Of a DNA stretch of 22,807 nucleotides, positions 7,872 to 14,605 are shown piece by piece (the first letter of the stretch is position 1; the number at the start of each line of letters is the position of its first letter). The translations under genes were made by a program, and so were the position numbers. Source of the DNA: an uncultured Phycisphaerales bacterium (lineage in GTDB: Bacteria; Planctomycetota; Phycisphaerae; UBA1845; CAIVHJ01); NCBI GenBank assembly GCA_903905665.1, contig CAIVHJ010000087.1:1-22807 (forward strand), given 5' to 3'. The notes below the pieces were generated by a model. It saw only the letters and a list, made by a program, of their open reading frames with translations, was not told the DNA's origin and ran no database searches.

Positions 7872-7924
7872 TGATAATCCGACAACAGCGATTTCAATCA
7901 TTGGTGGGCGGTGCCCACCCTACC
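7872..7924 (+). repeat. Hairpin repeat B, copy B3
   Basis: Second well-preserved copy, differing from B2 at only a few positions (for example GATAATCCG, ACAGCGATTTCAATCATT). The hairpin at 7903-7919 is identical to that of B2 (GGTGGGC-GGT-GCCCACC) and the following CTACC is kept. B2 and B3 are in direct orientation 141 nt apart. Confidence 0.85.
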
Positions 7925-8020
7925 AAACTGATAAATCAGGTTGGGCGAGAGACAGGCGAATCGAAAGTGCGTGGCGTTTGCAAAGCGTGCGGAGAAGGAC
8001 GGATTTGCGAACGTGGCGAG

Positions 8021-9049
8021 TTAGAGCATGCGACCGGACAAGGACAATTCGCTCACCAGGCGTTCGGCATCGATTAAGTACCGGTAAAAACCCACGGTCT
8101 TGGTGCGAATGTTTTCTTCGAGCATGCCCCTTCGAAGACCATCATAGATTTCCTGAATTCCATCGGATACCTGATGCGTAGGAGCAAAACCCAAAATCCC
8201 TTGAATCTTACTAAAGTCCACACGGTAGTTCCGTTTGTCGGGATCATCAGGAACCCACTCGATGTTGGTATACGGAACTCGCTCACACACCATCTGGGCC
8301 AGCTGGGACACCTGATAATTTTGATCGTTGCTGCCGACGTTGAAAATCTCGTTGACGATTTTTGGCTTTGGTGCTTCCAGGATTTCGAGGAACACTCTCG
8401 CCAAATCCCTTACGTGAATCAACGGCCGCCACTGCTGCCCCCCGCCGGTCACGTAAATTTTGTGGTTCTTGTAAGCATGCAAAACCATCACATTAACGAC
8501 CAGATCAAACCGCATCCGACGAGAAATCCCATAAACCGTAGCATTCCGCAAAATGGTTGTCATGAATGTCTCGTCCGCCATTTCAAGCAGTTGACGTTCA
8601 GCCTCCAGTTTCATGCGTGCATACAATGACACGGGACGGGGTGAAGATTCTTCGGTGAAGATCGTCGGGCCAGTACCTTCCCCATAGACGCTGCACGATG
8701 ACGAGAGGATGAAATGTCTGACACCGGCTTCTTTCGCCAGACGAGCTGCCGTCATGGTTCCATTCAGATTGATCTCTTCCGTCAAAACCGGGTCGAGATC
8801 ACACGTCGGATCGTTCGACAGCGCCGCCAAATGAATGACTGCATCCACATTTTCGAACGCTTCTGCGTTAATCTCTCGAATATCCCCACGGATCAGCGTT
8901 AACCGACCGCAGGCCGGTATGGGATCGACGAGGGTGCGACCAAAGAAGAAGCGATCATACACCGTGACGGCGTATCCCTCCTGAAGCAACTGCTCCGTCA
9001 GGACCGAGCCGACGTATCCCGCTCCTCCGGTAATCAATATGGATTTCAT
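8021..9049 (-). CDS. NAD-dependent epimerase/dehydratase (extended SDR, nucleotide-sugar type)
   Basis: Nucleotide-sugar epimerase or dehydratase of the extended short-chain dehydrogenase class, 342 residues, cytoplasmic. N-terminal Rossmann motif GGAGYVG (8-14), acidic strand-2 end D32, HLAALSNDP (73-81), serine-rich strand SSSCSVYG (116-123) and catalytic Y143-x3-K147 (YARMK). Later WRPLIHVRDLARV and FNVGSNDQNYQVSQLA match sugar-epimerase C-terminal segments. ATG 9049 has GAGGG upstream. The exact substrate cannot be read from sequence; a role in making an activated sugar for surface glycan or for the nearby NeuB-type pathway is inferred from context. It diverges from the aminotransferase, with a 9-bp inverted repeat in the shared 222-nt gap, so the two may be co-regulated. 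Confidence 0.88.
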   Translation of the reverse strand: MKSILITGGAGYVGSVLTEQLLQEGYAVTVYDRFFFGRTLVDPIPACGRLTLIRGDIREINAEAFENVDAVIHLAALSNDPTCDLDPVLTEEINLNGTMTAARLAKEAGVRHFILSSSCSVYGEGTGPTIFTEESSPRPVSLYARMKLEAERQLLEMADETFMTTILRNATVYGISRRMRFDLVVNVMVLHAYKNHKIYVTGGGQQWRPLIHVRDLARVFLEILEAPKPKIVNEIFNVGSNDQNYQVSQLAQMVCERVPYTNIEWVPDDPDKRNYRVDFSKIQGILGFAPTHQVSDGIQEIYDGLRRGMLEENIRTKTVGFYRYLIDAERLVSELSLSGRML

Positions 9050-9188
9050 GTGACAACCCTCACTCCGAAATGCGACCAGAAAACCCCTCTGGAATTCGAT
9101 TAACAGGATTATCGGTCATTACATTTCCTGTCTGAAGCAACGCGGTGGATGCATTTTGATGGCGGTACGACAGGGTTAAGACAACAAT

Positions 9189-9217
9189 TATCGGACAGAT
9201 CGACAAAATGTCCGATA
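9189..9217. promoter_or_regulatory. Perfect 9-bp inverted repeat in divergent promoter region
   Basis: TATCGGACA, 11-nt spacer, TGTCCGATA, lying between the divergent epimerase and aminotransferase genes, 54 nt before the aminotransferase ATG. The octamer ATTATCGG occurs at the left arm (9187-9194) and again in direct orientation at 9108-9115. The placement fits a regulator-binding operator for both genes; a transcribed hairpin is the alternative. Confidence 0.45.
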
Positions 9218-9271
9218 TTACAGAGCAAAACAACCGACTATATATGAAACCCTCAACGTGGAGAACACAAA

Positions 9272-10513
9272 ATGCCGGTCGAAGCTGAAACCGATTCCAC
9301 CCCAAAAACCATACTTTCGGAGCCCCGACGAGGTTCAATACCATCGGAATCAAAGACCAAGATCATTGTCCCGTTTCATCGTCCCTGTCTCGGCCCGGAA
9401 GAAGAGGCGGAGGTCATCGATACGCTTCGATCCGGGTGGTTAACTACCGGCCCCAAGACGAAGCGGTTCGAGAAGGAATTCGCAGCTTACACTGGCGCCA
9501 AACACGCGATTGCAGTAAACTCGTGCACAGCAGCGCTTCACACGTCACTGGTGGCGCTCGGCATCGGACCAGGGGACGAAGTCATTACGACACCGATCAC
9601 ATTCGCTTCAACCGCCAACGTCATTGAACACGTCGGAGCCAAACCTGTTTTTGTGGACGTGGAACCCGACACATTGAATCTCAACCCGGCGTTGCTCGAA
9701 CAGGCGATCACGACAAAGACAAAGGCCATTATTCCCGTACATTTCGCGGGTCATCCATGCGACATGGACGCGATTCAGACCATCGCTACCGCTCATGGAT
9801 TGCATGTCATTGAAGACGCTGCACATGCCATCGAAAGCGTTTATCAAGGAAAGAAAATCGGGAGCATCAGCCGAACGACGTGTTTTAGTTTTTATGCCAC
9901 AAAAAACATGACGACCGGCGAGGGAGGCATGATCACAACCCAAGACAACGAACTCGCCGAACGGTTGCGCGTTCTCAGTCTTCACGGCATCAGTACGGAC
10001 GCATGGAAGCGCTACGGACCGCAAGGATACAAGCATTGGGACATCCTGGAACCGGGTTTCAAATACAACATGTTTGACATTCAGGCGGCGATTGGCCTTC
10101 ATCAACTCAGGAAGATCGACAACTTTCATGCTTTGCGACAACGCTGGGTTCACCGCTACGATGAAGCCTTTGCAGACCTTGCTGAACTGATTCGACTCAG
10201 GCGCCGTACCAACATCACTTGTGCGTTTCACCTCTATGCCGTTCGATTTGACACCGAAAGCCTGAGCCTCTCGCGGGATCAGATCATTCAAAAACTGCAG
10301 GAGCGCGGCATCGGCATCGGAGTCCACTTCCGCGCCGTTCATCTTCACCCGTTCTATCGCATCAAATACGGCTATTGCCCCGGTACATTCCCCGTGGCTG
10401 AATATGCCGGCGACCGATTGATCTCTCTGCCTTTATTTCCGACCCTGACCGAAGAGCAAATCGATTTCGTCATCCGGGGTGTACGAGACGTCGTCATCCA
10501 GTCCCGTCGATAA
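9272..10513 (+). CDS. DegT/DnrJ/EryC1/StrS-family PLP sugar aminotransferase
   Basis: PLP-dependent aminotransferase acting on keto nucleotide-sugars, 413 residues. Family signatures: PFHRPCLGPEEEAEV (34-48), SGWLTTGPKTKRFE (54-67), EDAAHAIES (181-189; D182 contacts the PLP ring nitrogen), and FSFYATKNMTTGEGGM with K211 as the Schiff-base lysine. The family domain begins near residue 32; the first 31 residues are a polar extension. ATG 9272 is kept because GGAG lies about 8 nt upstream. The overall pattern resembles ArnB/PseC-type enzymes that transaminate UDP-4-keto sugars, which fits a pathway feeding the NeuB-like enzyme, but the substrate is not determined. It is followed by a REP-like element and the convergent cheX gene. 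Confidence 0.88.
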   Translation: MPVEAETDSTPKTILSEPRRGSIPSESKTKIIVPFHRPCLGPEEEAEVIDTLRSGWLTTGPKTKRFEKEFAAYTGAKHAIAVNSCTAALHTSLVALGIGPGDEVITTPITFASTANVIEHVGAKPVFVDVEPDTLNLNPALLEQAITTKTKAIIPVHFAGHPCDMDAIQTIATAHGLHVIEDAAHAIESVYQGKKIGSISRTTCFSFYATKNMTTGEGGMITTQDNELAERLRVLSLHGISTDAWKRYGPQGYKHWDILEPGFKYNMFDIQAAIGLHQLRKIDNFHALRQRWVHRYDEAFADLAELIRLRRRTNITCAFHLYAVRFDTESLSLSRDQIIQKLQERGIGIGVHFRAVHLHPFYRIKYGYCPGTFPVAEYAGDRLISLPLFPTLTEEQIDFVIRGVRDVVIQSRR

Positions 10514-10523
10514 AATCAATCTG

Positions 10524-10627
10524 ATACGGATTATGGTTCATCGGTATCGCAGTGACGCGCAGGCTGAAGCCTGCGGCTCTTTGGTTTGCGGTCCTCGCAA
10601 AACACAAGATTCAAATGGAATCCGTAT
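10524..10627. repeat. REP-like element with terminal inverted repeats
   Basis: About 104 nt bounded by ATACGGATT (10524-10532) and its exact inverse AATCCGTAT (10619-10627). Inside is a GC-rich hairpin at 10558-10575 (CGCAGGCT-GA-AGCCTGCG, 8-bp stem). It lies between the convergent aminotransferase and cheX genes. Similar 'GCAGGCT...AGCCTGC' text is, from memory, common in intergenic DNA of environmental bacteria. It could also act as a bidirectional terminator, though no T-run follows the stem. Confidence 0.5.
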
Positions 10628-10702
10628 GAATCGTCGGAAGTGGACAGTACAACACAAAAGTGTAGGGAGTTGAAATCGCAATTCGGGGTGACGGAAACCT
10701 GT

Positions 10703-11191
10703 TTACGGTTTGTTTTCCACGATGCTTAATTCGAGCGTGAAGTTTCCGTACTTGCAGGTGCAGGGAATCTCGAGACACTGGGCGCCGCGTTGCAGTGTAA
10801 TCGTAAAGTTTTTTCCGACAATCACCGTGGGTGGAGAAATGGTGATTTGATGATTGTGCAGAGTCGATTTGGCGCGGCCCACGATGATGTTCGCCAACTC
10901 GCCGACGATATCAGGCAACACCCCGTCCGGCAGATCCATTTTGAGATAGTCCTTGCCGATCTGTTCCGCCACATCATACGGGAAGCTGACGACGGCTCGA
11001 CCGATGACCGTACCGGTGAAAGTAATCACTCCCGAAATATCATAAGACGGATGGGCATCGACCTTCAGATTGAGTTTTCCAACCTGCACCGGATGTCCCA
11101 GATGGCCGTCAAAAAGTGTTCTGAGGCTATCCACAAAAGGTTGCATGTACTCGACCTTGAAGGCATGTTTGGTTACTACTGCTGCCGCCAT
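10703..11191 (-). CDS. cheX: CheX-type chemotaxis phosphatase (copy 2)
   Basis: CheY-P phosphatase of the CheX group, 162 residues. The catalytic helix reads DIVGELANIIVGRAK with E98 and N101, and the N-terminal region VEYMQPFVDSLRTLF is typical of CheX. The beta strands VITFTGTVIGRAVVSFPYDVA and ISPPTVIVGKNFTI align by eye with copy 1 (VIGFSGDAIGTVVLSFPRDVA and ISLPTVAVGRTQPI), so the two are clear paralogues. ATG 11191 has GGAGA upstream. It follows the second cheY gene by 53 nt on the same strand and is the last gene of the chemotaxis cluster. Confidence 0.88.
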   Translation of the reverse strand: MAAAVVTKHAFKVEYMQPFVDSLRTLFDGHLGHPVQVGKLNLKVDAHPSYDISGVITFTGTVIGRAVVSFPYDVAEQIGKDYLKMDLPDGVLPDIVGELANIIVGRAKSTLHNHQITISPPTVIVGKNFTITLQRGAQCLEIPCTCKYGNFTLELSIVENKP

Positions 11192-11244
11192 GGATCGTGT
11201 CTCCGTTTAAGTACAAAAGAAAAGTCACATCTCGCGTCAAGAAA

Positions 11245-11619
11245 TCAGCTCAAAGACGTTCCCAGCGCTTTTTCAACGCCCTGTTTGAGTTTGTCCGGCA
11301 ACACAGGTTTGAGGAGATAACCATTGGCGCCAGCCTGAAGAGCCTTGATCACGCTCATTTTTTCCGCTTCAGTCGTGCACATGACCACTTTCGTTCGGTT
11401 GAGGGCCGAAATCTTGCGGATATTCTCCAAGCACGTGAATCCATTCATCCCCGGCATGTTCCAGTCCAGAATAATCACGTCGATCGGACTCTGTGTCGCC
11501 AGTACGGTAAGAGCTTCCTGTCCGTCGGACGCTTCCAGGACCGTGTGGCCTAAAGACTCAAATGTCTTGCGCCCAATCAGTCGGGCAGTCATGGAATCAT
11601 CCACGATGAGAAACTTCAT
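11245..11619 (-). CDS. cheY: CheY-type response regulator (copy 2)
   Basis: Single receiver domain of 124 residues with D7-D8 (IVDDS), phospho-acceptor D52 in LDWNMPGMNG, T82 in CTTEAEK, Y101 and K104 (YLLKP). It is most like copy 1 (both have DWNMP and CTTEAEK), whereas copy 3 differs in these motifs. The frame continues 13 codons upstream, but ATG 11619 is chosen because GGAGGAC precedes it at good spacing and the core strand begins immediately. It is paired with cheX copy 2 downstream. A 158-nt gap separates it from cheB upstream, so it may have its own promoter. Confidence 0.92.
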   Translation of the reverse strand: MKFLIVDDSMTARLIGRKTFESLGHTVLEASDGQEALTVLATQSPIDVIILDWNMPGMNGFTCLENIRKISALNRTKVVMCTTEAEKMSVIKALQAGANGYLLKPVLPDKLKQGVEKALGTSLS

Positions 11620-11661
11620 AACTTGTCCTCCACGCAACGAACGGACTACGCCACTCACACT

Positions 11662-11689
11662 GTTTCGGCGAAATAACCGTTCACGTTTG
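11662..11689 (-). promoter_or_regulatory. Candidate sigma-28-like promoter before cheY copy 2
   Basis: Minus strand: CAAA, 16-nt spacer, GCCGAAAC (consensus TAAA-N15-GCCGATAA). That is 3/4 and 6/8 matches with one extra spacer base, about 43 nt upstream of the cheY ATG, in the only sizeable gap downstream of cheB. Suggestive only. Confidence 0.3.
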
Positions 11690-11777
11690 ACTGGAAATTT
11701 CAGCCTTCACACAACCCTGACTACCAAACCACAAATCAACGTCCGATAGCAAAAAGAGTACCTCAATCACACAAAAA

Positions 11778-12866
11778 CTACATCTCACCTCCGGTTTGAT
11801 TGAATCGCCGGGGAGGATGATGCTGAAGAAGTCGAGTTACTAACGAAGGTATTTCAGCGGGCGAAGCGCTATACTGAGATGCTCCAATTTCCACCGCCAC
11901 CTTCGGCATTCCATAGACGACGCAACTTCGCTGATCCTGTGTCACCGTGATCGCCCCGTTCTGACTCATTTTCAAAAGTCCCTTGGCGCCATCATTCCCC
12001 ATTCCTGTCAGCAAAATTCCGATCAATTGTCTCCCCGCACACTCGACCACCGAATCAAACAAGACATCCACGCTGGGGCAATGGCGGTTCGTCAACTCGG
12101 TTTCACCATAGATAACCTTCCACTTCCCACCTGTGTTGGCGATGCGCATCTGAATGCCGCCGCGTGCCAAAACCGCCTTTCCTGGAATCAGGATATCTCC
12201 ATCCACCGCTTCGCTCACGTTCATGCGGCTGTTTTGATTCAATCGCTCTGCAAATGACCGAGTGAATCCTTCGGGCATATGTTGCACCATCGCCACCGGC
12301 GGGAAATCAGCAGGAACGCGAGTCAGCAGGGTGTTGATGGCTTCTGTTCCTCCGGTTGAAGCCCCGATGGCCACGAAGTAATGATTTGGATTCAAGCCTG
12401 CACTCTGAAAAGTAAGAGGTTCCGCACGAACGGATTCCGGAATTGGCGGTGGTGGTTGCATGGCGATCGCCGCGGCGCGAATCTTGTCCGCCAATTCCTC
12501 CCCCAGATGGTGTAACGCCGCACTGCCGCCGCTCGTCGGCTTTGAGACAACATCCACGGCTCCAATTTCGAGCGCCTCCAGTGCCTTTTGGCTGTTCGCA
12601 GGGGCGATACCACTGCACATAATGACGGGAACCGGATAATGCTCCATCAGTTTTCGGAGAAAAACCAGCCCGTTCATTCGAGGCATCTCAATATCCAAAA
12701 TGATGACGTCAGGTCGATGCTTGATAATGAGTTCACGAGCCTCATAAGGATCCTTGGCCCCCCCCACCACGGTAATATCAGCCGCCCCGGACAAAACCTG
12801 GGTGAGCATGGTCCGAACAAGAGCTGAATCATCCACAATCAGAACATTGACCGCGCGAGGCCGCAT
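11778..12866 (-). CDS. cheB: Protein-glutamate methylesterase/deamidase CheB
   Basis: Removes methyl groups from, or deamidates, receptor glutamyl/glutaminyl residues during adaptation. The 362-residue product has an N-terminal receiver (about 6-120; D12-D13, phospho-acceptor D58 in LDIEMPRMNG, K109), a proline-rich linker (138-144) and a C-terminal methylesterase domain (about 163-350). The catalytic triad is visible: S170 in GASTGG, H196 in VQHMP and D292 in TGMGNDG. The frame is open to 13049, but that would overlap cheR by 169 nt; ATG 12866 has GGGAG upstream and begins directly before the receiver strand. It lies 14 nt after cheR, the usual pairing. The receiver means activity should be controlled by CheA. 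Confidence 0.95.
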   Translation of the reverse strand: MRPRAVNVLIVDDSALVRTMLTQVLSGAADITVVGGAKDPYEARELIIKHRPDVIILDIEMPRMNGLVFLRKLMEHYPVPVIMCSGIAPANSQKALEALEIGAVDVVSKPTSGGSAALHHLGEELADKIRAAAIAMQPPPPIPESVRAEPLTFQSAGLNPNHYFVAIGASTGGTEAINTLLTRVPADFPPVAMVQHMPEGFTRSFAERLNQNSRMNVSEAVDGDILIPGKAVLARGGIQMRIANTGGKWKVIYGETELTNRHCPSVDVLFDSVVECAGRQLIGILLTGMGNDGAKGLLKMSQNGAITVTQDQRSCVVYGMPKVAVEIGASQYSASPAEIPSLVTRLLQHHPPRRFNQTGGEM

Positions 12867-12880
12867 CGTCTTCCAACTCC

Positions 12881-13741
12881 CTACTTCCGATAAACCGTGG
12901 GTTCCACATAGGACAAAGGATGCTGAATTCCATTGAGACTTTCCGAATGACCAATCATCAGATAGCCGCCTTCCGCAAGGTGATGGGCATATTTGTTCAC
13001 AAGAGTCTCCTGGGTCGGCTGATCGAAGTAAATCATCACATTGCGGCAAAAGATTACGTGAAAATCGTTTTGAAAAGGAAAGACGGCTGACATCAGATTG
13101 AACCGACGAAACGTCACCAATTGTCGCAATTCGGAAATAATCTGAAGCCCGACTATCTCTCCCTGCCGAACCTTCTGAAAGTAACGATTTTGGTATTCCG
13201 CCGGTACCGTCCCCACGCGATGCGATTCAAAGAAGCCCAGCTTAGCCCGACTCAGCACTTGAACGGATAAATCCGTGGCCAGTATCTTGAGTTCCACAGT
13301 GCGATGACTCCTGATCGCGTCGTGGGCCACCATCGCAATGGAGTAGGGTTCCTCACCACTGGAACAACCGGCGCTCCAGATGCGAAGCACCGGATGCTTT
13401 TTACACCACGCCGAATCCGCCAACCACCCGTCCAGAATCTTTCGGAGCAGTTGAAAATGCCGGATTTCCCGAAACAAATGTGTGGTGTTGGTGGAGATGG
13501 CATCCAGAAGCCCACACAACGCCTCGCCGGAGGGATCCTCCTCGACGTGGCGAAAATAATCGTGAAACGATCGAAACCCACCCCGTCGAACCAGTTTGCC
13601 GAGTCGTGCGCGAACCAGTTGCACCTTCTGATCACCGAGATTGATCCCGCTCTGGGCATAGACCAACCGCCGAATCCGCTCATAATCTGCATGAGACAGA
13701 TCTACAACCTCGGAGTTTGCACCCTCAGAAGACCACCCCAT
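12881..13741 (-). CDS. cheR: Chemotaxis protein methyltransferase CheR
   Basis: SAM-dependent methyltransferase that methylates receptor glutamates; 286 residues. An N-terminal helical CheR domain (about 15-75) is followed by TNTTHLFRE (84-92), the SAM-binding loop IWSAGCSSGEEPYSIAM (121-137), ATDLS (155-159) and FCRNVMIYFD (231-240), all hallmarks of the family. There is no C-terminal TPR extension. ATG 13741 is preferred to an in-frame GTG at 13753 because GAGG, overlapping the stop of the upstream cheX, is correctly spaced before it. cheX ends 8 nt upstream and cheB follows after 14 nt, so the genes are one transcriptional unit. The methylated receptors are not in the window. Confidence 0.95.
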   Translation of the reverse strand: MGWSSEGANSEVVDLSHADYERIRRLVYAQSGINLGDQKVQLVRARLGKLVRRGGFRSFHDYFRHVEEDPSGEALCGLLDAISTNTTHLFREIRHFQLLRKILDGWLADSAWCKKHPVLRIWSAGCSSGEEPYSIAMVAHDAIRSHRTVELKILATDLSVQVLSRAKLGFFESHRVGTVPAEYQNRYFQKVRQGEIVGLQIISELRQLVTFRRFNLMSAVFPFQNDFHVIFCRNVMIYFDQPTQETLVNKYAHHLAEGGYLMIGHSESLNGIQHPLSYVEPTVYRK

Positions 13742-13749
13742 ATTATTCC

Positions 13750-14208
13750 TCACCGATCAACGGACTGATACGCAAGACACAAAGAATGATTTTCAATGGA
13801 CAGACGAACCACCATACTCCCGTCCAGAACGGTTTCATCGGGAGGCTGAGGCAGCAATCGGATCTCTGGAATGGTCAGGCTGAAAACATCCTGTGTTCCG
13901 TGCAACGTCGTTACCAACTGGCCTCCCAAAACATTGATCAACTCTTTGACGGCATCCTCTCCTTTTGGAGCAGAATCCTCACTGCGGGGATCCACGTCGA
14001 GCAAATTCAACGCCAGAAGTATCGAGAAAGGTCGCGTACACCACAACCGAAGTGTGGCTACGTGTGGTCCTTCGTATCGAATCGTCGTTTCCAGCCACTC
14101 ATGTTCCGGATTCAACTCCGGCTTGGAGTCATCCGGAAACATGAACGCCAGATTCGCCAACACTTCAGAAAAGACCTTCTGCAAGATGTCCGTCGTCGGT
14201 ACCTGCAT
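13750..14208 (-). CDS. CheX-like phosphatase domain protein (copy 3)
   Basis: Divergent member of the CheX/CheC phosphatase fold, 152 residues from ATG 14208. The likely catalytic helix is EDAVKELINVLGGQL with E89 and N92, keeping the ExxN pattern. The N-terminal ILQKVFSEVLANLAFMF is the helix that opens this family. It lacks the VGELAN wording of copies 1 and 2, so it is a more distant relative. ATG 14208 has GGAG 9 nt upstream and lies inside the upstream cheY, giving a 44-nt overlap. The longer open frame (to 14346) would overlap cheY further and adds no recognisable sequence. It is followed by cheR after 8 nt. It is probably the phosphatase of CheY copy 3, by position. Confidence 0.75.
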   Translation of the reverse strand: MQVPTTDILQKVFSEVLANLAFMFPDDSKPELNPEHEWLETTIRYEGPHVATLRLWCTRPFSILLALNLLDVDPRSEDSAPKGEDAVKELINVLGGQLVTTLHGTQDVFSLTIPEIRLLPQPPDETVLDGSMVVRLSIENHSLCLAYQSVDR

Positions 14209-14590
14209 TGTCTTTGACTCCAAATAATGGCTTGAGCGCGTCTCGAATTTGTTCGGGCTGAAAAGGCTTCCGAATATATCCACAAGCCCCATATTGTCGC
14301 ATTTCATCGATCCGTTGCTGACTGCCGTCTGTCGTCGCCACGACAAGTGGAATGTGTTTCAAGTGCGGATTGGCTTTCATGCGTTTGATGAGCTCGATTC
14401 CGTTCATGGTCGGCATGTTGATATCCGTGATCACCGCCGCCACAGAATGGTCTGCCAATTGAGCCAAAGCCTCAATCCCATTCGCGGCTTCATAAACCTC
14501 ACCGACGTCCAAACCCATGATGGTAATGGCACGCCTCAACATCCCCCGGATGGTCGCCGAATCATCCACAATCAATAAATTCTTGGCCAT
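14165..14590 (-). CDS. cheY: CheY-type response regulator (copy 3)
   Basis: Single receiver of 141 residues. D9-D10 (IVDDS), phospho-acceptor D56 in ITDINMPTMNG, T86 in VVATTDGS, Y105 and K108 (YIRKP). A C-terminal tail of about 18 residues (VKDNAGTDDGHLAEGLF) extends past the receiver fold and contains the start of the overlapping cheX-like gene. ATG 14590 has GAGGAG upstream and lies 15 nt after the HDOD gene. Because it sits centrally in the cheA operon it is a good candidate for the main CheA output, though copies 1 and 2 look more like motor-binding CheY by motif. Confidence 0.92.
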   Translation of the reverse strand: MAKNLLIVDDSATIRGMLRRAITIMGLDVGEVYEAANGIEALAQLADHSVAAVITDINMPTMNGIELIKRMKANPHLKHIPLVVATTDGSQQRIDEMRQYGACGYIRKPFQPEQIRDALKPLFGVKDNAGTDDGHLAEGLF

Positions 14591-14605
14591 AAACCGCTCC
14601 TCAAC

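Larger units (their letters stand above)
7433..8020. other. Repeat mosaic between the broken membrane gene and the epimerase
   Basis: 588 nt without a supported gene. In order it holds: a hairpin at 7468-7482 (CCGCAT-CCC-ATGCGG); a hairpin at 7537-7550 (CTCGTT-TT-AACGAG); A/G-rich repeat A2 (7622-7652); an ACCGCAGAGCACGCGGAGG-type element (7659-7695); hairpin repeat B2 (7731-7783); an ATTTCTCCCTTCGGTCGAAA element (7808-7838); and hairpin repeat B3 (7872-7924). Frames translating to VGGAHPT-like peptides are repeat artefacts, not genes. Confidence 0.7.

Noticed and set aside
6725..7924. CRISPR array
   Set aside because: Three hairpin repeats occur but with unequal spacing (about 950 and 90 nt), diverged sequence and no cas genes.
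7658..8181. Several open frames giving VGGAHPT-, PFGRND- and VLRVLCG-like peptides
   Set aside because: They coincide exactly with dispersed repeats, appear on both strands and have no ribosome binding sites.
12867..13049. Longer N-terminus for CheB, open frame to 13049
   Set aside because: It would overlap cheR by 169 nt and its translation is an out-of-frame copy of the CheR end; ATG 12866 has a Shine-Dalgarno and begins at the receiver fold.
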